Below are positions 36,632 through 45,119 of a DNA stretch of 64,000 nucleotides, piece after piece; position 1 is the first letter of the stretch; each line of letters starts with the position of its first letter. The notes below the pieces were generated by a model that saw nothing but the letters and a program-made list of their open reading frames with translations, was not told the DNA's origin and did not search any database. A program made the position numbers and the translations under genes. Location: assembly GCA_963717695.1 (NCBI GenBank), contig CAVQWR010000008.1:67065-131064 (forward strand), in the 5' to 3' direction. Source of the DNA: CAIWHR01 sp963717695. Lineage in GTDB: Bacteria > Pseudomonadota > Gammaproteobacteria > Burkholderiales > Casimicrobiaceae.

Positions 36632-36877
36632 TCAGCCGTGCAGCGACTCGTATTTCGCCATCAGCTCCTCGGGCGATTCCTGGAAATCCGGATTGGGCAC
36701 GATGCAGTCTGCGGGGCAGACGAGCTTGCATTGCGGCTCGTCGTGGGCGCCCACGCACTCGGTGCATTTCATCGGGTCGATCACGTAGACGGGATCGCCG
36801 ACGCTGATCGCCTCGTTCGGGCAGGCGGGCTTGCAGGCATCGCAGGAAGTGCAGTTGTCGTCGATCAAGAGTGCCAT
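36632..36877 (-). CDS. fdx: 2[4Fe-4S] ferredoxin of the benzoyl-CoA reductase system
   Basis: The 81-residue protein starts MALLIDDNC and has the two cluster motifs CTSCDACKPACP and CTEC...CKLVCP. The second has the 8-residue insertion (VGAHDEPQ) seen in Alvin-type ferredoxins, and a C-terminal helix follows. In Thauera a ferredoxin of this type is the electron donor of benzoyl-CoA reductase and is reduced by 2-oxoglutarate:ferredoxin oxidoreductase. AGGAG precedes the ATG; the gene is 16 bases after bcrD. Confidence 0.9.
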   Translation of the reverse strand: MALLIDDNCTSCDACKPACPNEAISVGDPVYVIDPMKCTECVGAHDEPQCKLVCPADCIVPNPDFQESPEELMAKYESLHG

Positions 36878-36893
36878 GGTGTCTCCTAGCGGT

Positions 36894-37733
36894 TCAGGCG
36901 GCAGCGCGTTCCTGCAGCTCGCGCAGTTTGCCATGCCGGAACGCGCCCCACAGGGCCGCGCCGATGGCGCCGGCGTAGATTGAATCGGGATGGCTGACGG
37001 CCGTCACGCTGACCTTCTCGTTGACCATCTCCTCCTGGATCGCCGCGAGCAGGCCAGTGTCCAGCGCAAGCCCGCCGGTGAGAAGAGCCGTGCCTTCCTT
37101 GATGCCCGTCACCTTGAGGAGCTTCACGATCCGCGACGCCATCGACAGGTGGATGCCCTTCAGCACGTCGGGCGTCGCGATGCCGCGCGAGACCATGTTG
37201 ATCACGTCCGTCTCGGCCAGCACCGCGCAGATCGAGCTGCATTTCTCCGGATTCTTCGAGCTCTGCGACAGCGGGCCGATTTCCTCGATGGCCACACCGA
37301 GATAGCGCGCGATGTTCTCCAGGAATTGGCCGGACCCCGATGCGCACTGGCTCGTCATCTTGTACGACAGCACCTTGCCGCGCTCGTCGACGTAGATCGC
37401 CCGGCCGTTGAGCGCGCCGATGTCGACTACCGCGTTCGCCCCGGGATGCAGGAACACGCCGCCGCGCGCGTGCGTGGTCATCGAGTAGAAGTGTCCCGTC
37501 GCGAACTTGACGTTCTCGCCTTCGCCCGTCGTCGCGATGTAGTCGACCTCGTCCGCCTTGATGCCGGCGTCCTCGAGCACGCCGTCGTGGCCTTCCTGCG
37601 CGAGCGTCATCGGGTCGCGGCGACGGATGCGCTCGCAGCGCTTCGCGAGCCACTCCTGCCTGCCGCCGTCGGTACGGAACAGCGCCGACTTGACCGCGCC
37701 GGAGCCGATGTCGATGCCAATGGTGATCGTCAT
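36894..37733 (-). CDS. bcrD: Benzoyl-CoA reductase subunit D (ATPase/activator module)
   Basis: BcrD and BcrA together form the ATP-hydrolysing half of the class I benzoyl-CoA reductase and share one [4Fe-4S] cluster. The 279-residue product begins with the ASKHA phosphate loop IGIDIGSGAVKSALF and has YIATTGEG, VVDIGALNGRA, SQCASGSGQFLE and KCSSICAVLAETDVI; two of these cysteines are expected cluster ligands. GGVALDTG-type and GAIGAALWG motifs close the fold. The frame is intact and length normal. Confidence 0.95.
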   Translation of the reverse strand: MTITIGIDIGSGAVKSALFRTDGGRQEWLAKRCERIRRRDPMTLAQEGHDGVLEDAGIKADEVDYIATTGEGENVKFATGHFYSMTTHARGGVFLHPGANAVVDIGALNGRAIYVDERGKVLSYKMTSQCASGSGQFLENIARYLGVAIEEIGPLSQSSKNPEKCSSICAVLAETDVINMVSRGIATPDVLKGIHLSMASRIVKLLKVTGIKEGTALLTGGLALDTGLLAAIQEEMVNEKVSVTAVSHPDSIYAGAIGAALWGAFRHGKLRELQERAAA

Positions 37734-37866
37734 GGTGTCGTCCTCACGCCGCTGGCGCCTCTTCGCGCGCGTCGATAGTGATAGGCTGAGTCGTCGGCGC
37801 CATCGTCCAGCTCGCCCCAGTCACATCCCCGTGTCGCTGCGCGACCCGGGGCCCCTGCTCCTCGGC

Positions 37867-39207
37867 TCATGTCCGTGCTTCGGCAGTCTTTCCCTCTTCC
37901 ATCACCGCGCGCCACGCGAACGTCGCGCCGCCGAGCGCGCCGGTGAAGATCGAATCGGGATTGATGTTGAGCGCAAGCTCGCCGTAGTTTTCCCGGACGA
38001 GGTCCTTGAGCGCCTTGACCGCGGCCTCGTTCTTGGCGACGCCGCCGGTAAAGGTGAATTCGTTGCGGATGCCGCCGGAACGGGCGAGGATCGACATCGC
38101 GCGCAGGATGATCGCCCGATGCAGCCCCGCCATGATGTCCTCGCGCTTGTCGCCGAGCGAAAGGCGGTCGCGCAATTCGGCTCCGGCGAACACCGTGCAG
38201 GTCGAATTGATGCGAATGGTCTTGGTCGACTTCATCGCCATCGGCCCCAGCTCGTGCAGGCCCATGTTCATCTCGTCGGCAATGTAGCCGAGATAGCGCC
38301 CGCAGCCCGCCGCGCAGCGATCGTTCATCTGGAAGCTCTCGACGATGCCGTTCGGGTCGACCTGGATCGCCTTGGTGTCCTGTCCGCCAATGTCGAGCAC
38401 GGTGGCGGTGCCCGGATACATCATGTGCGCCCCGAGCCCGTGGCAGAGAATCTCGGAACGCACGTGCTCCTTGGAAAAGGGCAGCCGCGCGCGACCGTAT
38501 CCGGTGCCGACGACGTAGGTCTCCTCCATTTCAAGATCGAGGATGCCCTTGATCGGCGCCTCGACCTGCGGCCGGCGGCTCGCCGTGTCGGGCAGCGCGA
38601 TGAACGTTCGCTCGAGCGCCGCCAGCAGGTGCCGTCTGATCGAATCGCCGTAGACGCGGTTCTCGACCTCGATGATCGAACGGTCGAACACGTTGAGCAG
38701 GAAGTCGTAGCGGATGCCGGATGCCTTCGCCACGGCTTCGCCGGCGGCGAGGTACTGGGCGCCGGCAATGTCGCGGAAGAAGTCGGACTTGCGCTTGGCG
38801 CCGGGTGCGAACAGCGTGGGTGCCTCAGCGGAAAGCTGGCGGAACACCTCGGTCAGCGCCTCGCCGACGGCCTTGGTCGCGTCGCCGAATTTCGCGGTGC
38901 CGAGATTGCGTTGGCACGTGCTCTCGAGGTCGGCCAACTGCTCAAGATACTGCTCGGAGCGAAAGTCGCGCTCCAGTTGCCCGAGAAAGCCGTCGAGCGC
39001 GCCGTTCAATGCCCCTGTGCTCGAAAGTGCCTGCCGGAACAGGTAGAAGCGCCCGTTGAGAAGCGCCTCCTGCTTCGCGATCGATGCTGCAGTGTCGTAG
39101 TTCGAGCGCGAATTCGTGATGCCGCGCCCCAGCACGTTCTGGTGCTCGTCGATGACCACGGCCTTGGTGGTCGTCGATCCGAGGTCGATGCCGATGAAGC
39201 AGCGCAT
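37867..39207 (-). CDS. bcrA: Benzoyl-CoA reductase subunit A (ATPase module)
   Basis: The ATG at 39207 gives 446 residues beginning MRCFIGIDLGSTTTKAVVID, the phosphate-1 motif of ASKHA ATPases. Further features are TGYGRARLPF, TVLDIGGQDTKAIQVD, DRCAAGCGRYLGYIADEM (cluster cysteines) and TFTGGVAKNEAAVKAL. With BcrD it couples hydrolysis of two ATP per electron to transfer of low-potential electrons into BcrBC. The frame is intact, in contrast to bcrB and bcrC upstream. Confidence 0.95.
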   Translation of the reverse strand: MRCFIGIDLGSTTTKAVVIDEHQNVLGRGITNSRSNYDTAASIAKQEALLNGRFYLFRQALSSTGALNGALDGFLGQLERDFRSEQYLEQLADLESTCQRNLGTAKFGDATKAVGEALTEVFRQLSAEAPTLFAPGAKRKSDFFRDIAGAQYLAAGEAVAKASGIRYDFLLNVFDRSIIEVENRVYGDSIRRHLLAALERTFIALPDTASRRPQVEAPIKGILDLEMEETYVVGTGYGRARLPFSKEHVRSEILCHGLGAHMMYPGTATVLDIGGQDTKAIQVDPNGIVESFQMNDRCAAGCGRYLGYIADEMNMGLHELGPMAMKSTKTIRINSTCTVFAGAELRDRLSLGDKREDIMAGLHRAIILRAMSILARSGGIRNEFTFTGGVAKNEAAVKALKDLVRENYGELALNINPDSIFTGALGGATFAWRAVMEEGKTAEART

Positions 39208-39247
39208 GTCAATTCCCTCGGTGCCGCTCGGCCGCCCGAAGGGCACT

Positions 39248-39267
39248 GGGCCCCCCTCAGGGGGGTG
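39248..39267. repeat. Hairpin-forming palindrome between bcrB and bcrA
   Basis: GGGCCCCCCTCAGGGGGGT forms a tight GC hairpin in the 90-base gap. Similar C6-TCA-G6 elements with GGCGAGCGCAGCGAGCATGG next to them are frequent between betaproteobacterial genes. It may tune transcription or mRNA stability inside the operon. Confidence 0.55.
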
Positions 39268-39297
39268 GCGAGCGCAGCGAGCATGGGGGGGTTCATA

Positions 39298-40614
39298 TCA
39301 GTGCGCGGCGGTCGCGACGCGCTTGGCCTTGACCATCTGGAAATAGCTTTCCAGCCGGTTCTTCACGTTGGCCGCGGAAAAGTAGCGCGGATCGACGAGG
39401 TCGGTCTCGATGAACGCCGCCGGCTTGCCGGTGCGCCGCTCGACCTCGCGCAGGATCAGGAGCTGGCCGGCCGAGAAACTGTTGCAGCTCTTGATCGAGT
39501 TGATGAGGAGGCCGTCGGCCTGGTATTCATCGATGTACTTGCAGATCATGTCGACGCGAGACGGCAGGTTGAGGTTGGTGTAGCAGCCGAGGCAGTATTC
39601 GGCGAGCGATTCGAGCGGCTGGTCCGCGTCGTGGCGGAAGCCGAAGTCGTAGAGGCCGCCGACCTTCGCGTACGTCGAGGAGACCACAACCGCACCTTCG
39701 TCGTAGAACATCTTCCAGAAGTCGCGGAAGCTGGTCCAGTTGGGCGGCCCCTCGACGACGAGGCGATAGTTCTCCTGCTCATCTCGCCTTCCGGCGTGAT
39801 CGGCCCCCGCCCTTCGCGCACGCGCTGCTCGATTTCCTCGCGCAGCACGCGGTAGTACTCGGTCGCCTCCGGCGTGCCGCGGAACGCGGTGAAGATCGGC
39901 CCGATGTAATAGACCGCGCCGAAATAGCCGTCGATCGGCGACGGGCGATTTTTCGCCGACTGCAGCACGCGGACCAGGTCCTCCTCGGCCTTCTGCCGAC
40001 TCCCTCATGTACTGGCGCAACCGGTCGATGTCGAACTTGACGCCGGAGATGCGCTCCAGCGTCGGAATCACCGTTTCCTTGATCTGCTTCACCACGTAGT
40101 CGCGCATGTTCTGCGCGATCTTCCCCTCGCCCTGGTAGGGGACGTGCAGCATCACCGTCTCGCAGCCGTACTTGTGGCGGATCAGCTCGAACCACTTCAT
40201 GAACGTGAAGCAGCCGGTGTAGGACAGCAGCAGCACGTCAGGGCGCGGCAGCGGGTCGCCGGTCGGGCCGATCTCGCCGCCCATCATCATCCCGAGGTCG
40301 GCCTTGACGTACGTGCAGACGTCCTCGGAATGGCCGTCGCGCTCGGCGTCCATGATCATCTTGCCGGACTTCTTGCGCATGCCGTTCTGCAGCGCGTTGG
40401 TCTCGGGCAGGCTGCGCGCGAAGTCGAAGCACATCAGCAGCTCGTTCAGGTTGCCCGGCACGAAGGTCGCCGACACCTTGCGGTTGTTGGCGCGCGCCGT
40501 GGCGAGCTCGAGGTAGTTCCGGTTGATCATTTCCTTCTGCAGCAGCATCGCGTCCTCCTTCTGGACGTCCGGCGGCTTCTTCACGCTGGCGGGCATGGCG
40601 GCGGTCGTGGTCAT
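39298..40614 (-). CDS. bcrB: Benzoyl-CoA reductase subunit B (two frameshifts)
   Basis: BcrB and BcrC form the substrate-binding half where benzoyl-CoA is reduced to cyclohexa-1,5-diene-1-carbonyl-CoA. From the ATG at 40614 the frame reads to DRLRQYMRESA. It changes near 40000 to AEEDLVRVLQSAKNRPSPIDG, continues with FGAVYYIGPIFTAFRGTPEATEYY, and returns to the first frame near 39780 with EQENYRLVVEGPPNW. The end includes the cysteine regions AEYCLGCYTN and KSCNSFSAGQ. Corrected length is about 438 residues, as in Thauera. GGAGAAAGAAT precedes the start. Confidence 0.9.
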   Translation of the reverse strand: MTTTAAMPASVKKPPDVQKEDAMLLQKEMINRNYLELATARANNRKVSATFVPGNLNELLMCFDFARSLPETNALQNGMRKKSGKMIMDAERDGHSEDVCTYVKADLGMMMGGEIGPTGDPLPRPDVLLLSYTGCFTFMKWFELIRHKYGCETVMLHVPYQGEGKIAQNMRDYVVKQIKETVIPTLERISGVKFDIDRLRQYMRESAEGRGGPGPRAAVGEKSPVADRRLFRRGLLHRADLHRVPRHAGGDRVLPRAARGNRAARARRAGADHAGRRDEQENYRLVVEGPPNWTSFRDFWKMFYDEGAVVVSSTYAKVGGLYDFGFRHDADQPLESLAEYCLGCYTNLNLPSRVDMICKYIDEYQADGLLINSIKSCNSFSAGQLLILREVERRTGKPAAFIETDLVDPRYFSAANVKNRLESYFQMVKAKRVATAAH

Positions 40615-40623
40615 ATTCTTTCT

Positions 40624-40704
40624 CCGTCATTCCCGCGAACGCGGGAATCCAGTGGTCGTAGGCATTTTCGCGAGACGCGGGGTCCCCGCCTGCGCGGGGA
40701 CGAC
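40624..40704. repeat. REP-like double palindrome between bcrC and bcrB
   Basis: TTCCCGC-GAAC-GCGGGAA (40630-40647) and GTCCCCGC-CTGC-GCGGGGAC (40682-40701) flank ...ATCCAGTGGTCGTAGGCATTTTCGCG... The CGTCATTCCCGCG...GCGGGAATCC unit is a widespread intergenic repeat in GC-rich proteobacteria. It sits in the 122-base gap of the operon. Confidence 0.75.
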
Positions 40705-40736
40705 GGTGCGGCGAAGCCAACGGTTTTCGTAACGGC

Positions 40737-41916
40737 TCACGCCGCGCTCCACAACTTGATGGAATCGGCAAACGTTCCCGCCTGCTCGCGGATCGGCGCC
40801 ATCTGGCCGGTGTTTTCGGCGTACTTGAACGCCGTGTAGGGAATCTTGTGCTTGGCCAGCACCTCCTGCAGCATCGGCCGCTCGAGCAGCGCCGGATCGC
40901 AGAACGAGGGCGCGGCGAAGATCACGCCTTCGGCGCCGCGGTCTTCACCTGCTGCAGCAGGTACTTGCCCTTGTCCTTCTTCGAAGTCGTCGTACTTGGC
41001 GGACGTCGTCGCCGAGCGGTGCAGGAACGCCTTCGACAGCTCGTCCAGCGGATCGCGTCGGCAGGGCACGTCGTCGAGCAGCCAGCGCATGACCAGCATG
41101 AAGTCGTCGTCGACGATGTAGCAGCCGGCCATCTCGATCGACTTGATCAGGCCGAGCGGCGGCTGCTCGCAGAACGCGCCGGTCAGCACGATGCGCGCGT
41201 TGTCGCGCTTCGGGCGCGCCACCGCGTCGGTCGCGGCGATGTACTCGCGCACCAGCTTGGTGTGCTCCTCGACCGGCAGCACCATGCCCGCGCGCAGCAC
41301 GCAGGTAGACCTCGGACGTCGGCGCCTGCCACGGCTTTGCGGCGCGGTATTTGTACAGCTCCTGGATCGCGCGCCGGTTCTCGTTGTACACCCTGATCGA
41401 GGCGCGCAGCGCGTCGTCCGTGATCGGCGTTGCCGCGAGCTTGCCGATGTCCTCGCGCAGCACCTGCATCTCGTGGATGTAGAACGTGCCGCCGATCGGT
41501 CCTGATAGTTCTGCGGCACGTCGAAGTAGCGTGACGTACTTGTCCTTGAACAGGATCTGCCACATGCCCGAGAGGTTGCGGATCACGTCGCAGATCGACG
41601 GGAACAGCATGCCGTCGAGGCAGTCCAGCCGCCCGGTGAGGCCGAGCTCCAGCGTCGAGCGCGGAATGCGGCAGATGTAGCTCTGGTAGTAGGCGTCGCC
41701 CTGGATCACCTCGAGCTGGTCGCCGCCGCCCATGATGCCGACCGGCAGCATGCCGGCCGCGTGGATGATCTCGCGCGGCACGTAGATCGGCATGTAGCCG
41801 ATCGCCTTGCGCCCGGGCACGGCGGCCTTCCACTCCTTGACCGCGGTGAAATTCAGGTCCTCGAACAGCGCCTGGCAGCGCTCGACGATCTGTTGACGGT
41901 CGGGCTGTTCCATCAT
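40737..41916 (-). CDS. bcrC: Benzoyl-CoA reductase subunit C (several frameshifts)
   Basis: Start MMEQPDRQQIVERCQALFED at 41916, overlapping the dch stop, with GGGAG upstream. The sequence follows BcrC: AIGYMPIYVPREIIHAAGMLPVGIMG, YYQSYICRIPRSTLELGL, LDCLDGMLFPSICDVIRNLSGMWQ (cysteine ligands), then a frame change at KYV, VPQNYQD in a second frame, back to GGTFYIHEMQVLREDIG. It changes again near 41305 for LRAGMVLPVEEHTKLVREY up to KYDDFEE, and has two more changes near 40985 and 40935 before EGVIFAAPSFCDPALLERPMLQ. At least five one- or two-base changes. Corrected length is about 390 residues. Confidence 0.87.
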
Positions 41917-42684
41917 CGGTGCTCCCATTTTGGCGGGCGCTTGGCGATGAAGGCGGCGAGGCCTTCGTTCGCGTCGCGGGTTTGCATCAGGCGGTCGAGA
42001 TAGAGCCGCTCGACCTCGGCGAGGCGGCGCCGCACGTCGCGGAGCAGCTGCGCCGCGGGCCGCCGCCAGCGCGCAGGCGAGCGAAGTCGCGCTCTTGCCG
42101 GCGAGGTGCTGGTCGAAATAGGCGAGTGCCGCCGCCTCGGGGTCGTCGAACACGACCTGCACGAGGCCCATCGCATGCGCTTCGTCGGCGCCGATCGAGC
42201 GGCCGGAGAACAGCAGGTCTTCGGCCGCCGCCTGGCCGACGCGGCGGCAGCAGCACCGACGCCGCCGGCGCGAACACGCCGAGCTTGATTTCGGGCTGCC
42301 CGACTTGGCGTCGGGGGCGGCGAAGATCAGGCTGCCGGCCATGGCCAGCTCCAGCCCGCCGCCGAGGCACTGGCCGCGAACGGCGACCAGGATCGGCGCC
42401 GGCCACTCGAGCATGGCGAGGAGCAGCGCGTGCAGCGAGGCGAGCATCGCCGCGCAGCGGTCCGGCAGATGCTCCTCGACGCTGGCGCCGAAGCTGAAAT
42501 GCGGCCCCTCGGCGTCGAGCAGCACGCCGCGCAGCCCGGACTTGCCGCGGTGCGCGTCGAACGCGCCGTGCAGCGCCGCGATCATGGCCGCGTCGACGAT
42601 GTTCGCCTTGGGCCGCGCCAGGCGCAGCCGCAGCAGCGCGCCGTCGCGCTCGATCCAGACCTTCAGCGGGGAGTCGCCGGCCAT
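41913..42684 (-). CDS. dch: Cyclohexa-1,5-diene-1-carbonyl-CoA hydratase (three frameshifts)
   Basis: Dch is a crotonase-family enzyme that adds water to the dienoyl-CoA product of benzoyl-CoA reductase. From the ATG at 42684 (MAGDSPLKVWIERDG) the crotonase blocks are DAEGPHFSFGASVEEHLP and AVRGQCLGGGLELAMAGSLIFA. A one-base loss near 42297 breaks KSG-QPEIKLGVFAPAA; a second change near 42245 restores RVGQAAAEDLLFSGRSI; a third near 42060 leads to RRRLAEVERLYLDRLMQTRDANEGL and the stop at 41913. Corrected length is about 257 residues. Confidence 0.87.
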
Positions 42685-42688
42685 CTCG

Positions 42689-43817
42689 TCAGCCCTTGTG
42701 CTTGTTCTTCGGCTGGATCGCGTCGTGCAGCGCCTCGCCCCAGCCTTCGCCGCGCGCGAGCCGCTGGCGCAGCCGATGAAGTCGACCTCGCGGTCTTCCT
42801 TGGTGCCTTCGTTGAAGGCGACGAAGCCGGCGCGCGCCTCGGTCATCATGTTGAGCGCGAGCCAGGCGCGCGAGTTTTCCTTGTTGCGCGTTCCAGGCGA
42901 CGAGCTTGGGCTTGCGCAGCTCCTCGATGGTCTTGGTGGTGCAGTCGGGGAAGGTGAGCAGCATCTTGGCGCACAGCTCCTCGACCTTCGCGTCGAGCAG
43001 CGACAGGTCGACCTTGCCGCTCGCCATCAGCGCCTTGCCTTCCTTCGGCGCCTCGCCGGTCTTGGGCTCGCCGAACACCAAGCGGCCGAATTCGTCGGTC
43101 ATCTGCTTGGTTTCCACCAGCGGATTGGCGATGAACTTGCCGTCCACCTTCAGCGCCGGGCACCACGTCGGTGAGCACGCCCATGTGATAGGCCTTGTGC
43201 GCCGAGAACGGCTCGCACAGCACGCACGCCGCCATCGCGCGCTCGGCGCCGACGATGAGCGGCAGGAAGTCGGTGGCGCCGCCGATCGGCGCCGAGCCGT
43301 GCTTGGGGCCGGCCTGGCCGAAGCGCGCCAGGTCCTGCGCCACGGAGAAGTCGCAGGCCATGCCGATCTCCTGGCCGCCGCCGATGCGCATGCCGTTGAC
43401 GCGGCAGATCACCGGCTTGTCGCAGGCGAGGATCGCCGACACCATGTCGTTGAACAGCCGCATGTACTGCCGGTATTCCTGCGGATGGCCGGCGTAGTAC
43501 TCGGCGTATTCCTTGGTGTTGCCGCCGGTGCAGAACGCCTTGTCGCCGGCGCCGGTGAACACCACGCAGTTGACGTCGCGCGCGTTCGACGCGGCGCGAA
43601 ACGCGAGGATCACGCCCTTGACCATGTCGGTGGTGTACGAGTTGAACTGCGCCGGGTTGTCGAGCGTGATCCAGGCGTTGTAGAGGCCGGCGGCGACCTT
43701 GCCGTCGGGCAGCTTGGCCGGGCGCTTCTCGTAGCGCACGCCGGGCCGCGCGAAGTCGTCGACGAGATCGTGGTTCTTGAATTCGCGCGGTGCGGGCAGC
43801 GCTTCGGGAGCGTTCAT
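42689..43817 (-). CDS. oah: 6-oxocyclohex-1-ene-1-carbonyl-CoA hydrolase (three frameshifts)
   Basis: Oah cleaves the ring of 6-oxocyclohex-1-ene-1-carbonyl-CoA by water addition, giving 3-hydroxypimelyl-CoA. The ATG at 43817 (AAGGAG upstream) begins MNAPEALPAPREFKNHDLVDD. Crotonase features are FTGAGDKAFCTGGNTKEYAEYY and NGMRIGGGQEIGMACDFSVAQ. Frame changes near 43157 (VVPALKVDGKFIANPLVETK), near 42893 (NKENSRAWLALNMMTEARAGF) and near 42778 (RLARGEGWGEALHDAIQPKNK). Corrected length is about 376 residues, as expected. Stop lies 4 bases before the dch ATG. Confidence 0.88.
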
Positions 43818-43829
43818 GGGCAATCTCCT

Positions 43830-44907
43830 TCAGGGCGCGGGGCGTCAGGACCGCGCGGCGCTTGATGTCGTGGTGGTGCACGGCCTCGAATACCTCGTTG
43901 ATGTGGCGAGCGGCTGGGCTTCGACGAACGGCTTGATCTGCACCTTGCCCTCGAGCACCAGATCCAGCGCCGCCGGATAGTGCTCGGGCGTGCAGCCCCA
44001 GTTGCCGATGGCGCGCGCGTCGAAGGCCATCAGGTTGGACAGGCGGATCTCGACCTTGTCCATGGTGAAGCCGACGACGCACAGCGTGGCGCCGTGCACC
44101 AGCAGGCCGTACGCGGTCAGCTGGCCGGCGGCGCGTGCCGGAGCATTCGAAGATGAACCACTCGGTCGCGCGCAGGCCGTTGCCCTTGGCGAACGCGCAG
44201 ATCGCGGCCTTGAGCGCCTTGGCGTCGAGCTCGCGTGCATTGAGCGTCAGCGCGGCGCCGTGCTGCCGCGATCGCGGCGAGCTTGGCCGCATCGACGTCG
44301 ATGGCGACGACCTTGGCGCCGAAGGCGCGGGCGACCTGCACGCAGTAGCCGCCGACGCCGCCGGCGCCGACGACGATGGCGAGGCTGCCGGGCGTGACGC
44401 CGGCGCGGCGCACCGCCTGGTAAGGGCGTGGTCACCGCATCGGCGACGACCGACACGTCGGCGAGCGTCCAGGCCGGCCGTCGCAGCCGGGCTTCGTCGA
44501 CCGCGCACAGGCCGCGCCCGGGCACGGCGATGTGCGATGGCGAAGCCGCCCTGGATGTCGTTGCCGGGCATCTTCTGCGCCGCGGCAGATGGGCGCGCGG
44601 CCGCGCTTGCACAGATCGCATTCGCCGCAGGGGAGCACGGCCGGCACGATCACCGCCTTGCCGAGCCAGCTCTCGGCGCCCGCGCCGGCGGCGACGACGC
44701 GGCCGCTGATCTCGTGGCCGAGCGTCAGCGGCAGCGCATGGTTGGTGCGCACGCCGTCGTAGAAGTAGCCGAGGTCGGTGTGGCAGACGCCGCAGCCGGC
44801 GATCGCGACCACCACTTCGCCGGGGCCTGCGGCGAAGCGTCGAAGCGCGCGCATTCCATCGGCGACTTGGTGCGCGTCATCAGCCAGCGGTGGGCTTCGA
44901 TGCTCAT
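43830..44907 (-). CDS. had: 6-hydroxycyclohex-1-ene-1-carbonyl-CoA dehydrogenase (many frameshifts)
   Basis: Had is a zinc-type medium-chain alcohol dehydrogenase that oxidises the Dch product with NAD+. Start at 44907, MSIEAHRWLMTRTKSPMEC, after GGAGGAG. Recognisable blocks in alternating frames are PGEVVVAIAGCGVCHTDLGYFYDGV (catalytic zinc), LGHEISGRVV, LPCGECDLCKRG (structural zinc), MPGNDIQGGFA, VVGAGGVGGYCVQVARAFGA (NAD loop), LNARELDAKALKAAI, VVGFTMDKVEIRLSNLMAFD and RHINEVFEAVHHHDIKRR. At least six frame changes occur. The stop is inferred as TGA at 43830-43832. Corrected length is about 360 residues. Confidence 0.85.
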
Positions 44908-44976
44908 GCTTGTGCTCCTCCATCGATTCTCGTGCCGGGCCGGTCGGGCTCCGAAAGACCGTGCTTGCGTTAATTT

Positions 44977-45000
44977 CGGTATTACGGTACTGGAATACCG
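44977..45000. promoter_or_regulatory. Inverted repeat in the had-korA divergent control region
   Basis: CGGTATT (44977-44983) and AATACCG (44994-45000) form a perfect inverted repeat with a 10-base spacer. It lies about 70 bases upstream of the had start and 45 bases from the FNR box. It could bind a dimeric regulator; none is encoded next to it. Confidence 0.5.
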
Positions 45001-45044
45001 CTTTGAGGTGAAAGTCATCATGCGCGGAGGTGCCCGCGTGTGCA

Positions 45045-45058
45045 TTGATCTCGATCAA
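45045..45058. promoter_or_regulatory. Perfect FNR-type box between had and korA operons
   Basis: TTGAT-CTCG-ATCAA matches the FNR/Anr/AcpR consensus TTGAT-N4-ATCAA at every position. Its centre is 41.5 bases upstream of a start near 45093 that would fit the TAACTG -10-like element at 45081-45086, i.e. class II activation of korA. It is 138 bases from the had start. Confidence 0.8.
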
Positions 45059-45119
45059 TCGGAGCCGGCGCCTTGCCGGTTAACTGTCGCATCCGAAGGA
45101 ACGATAGGAGCATACGTGG

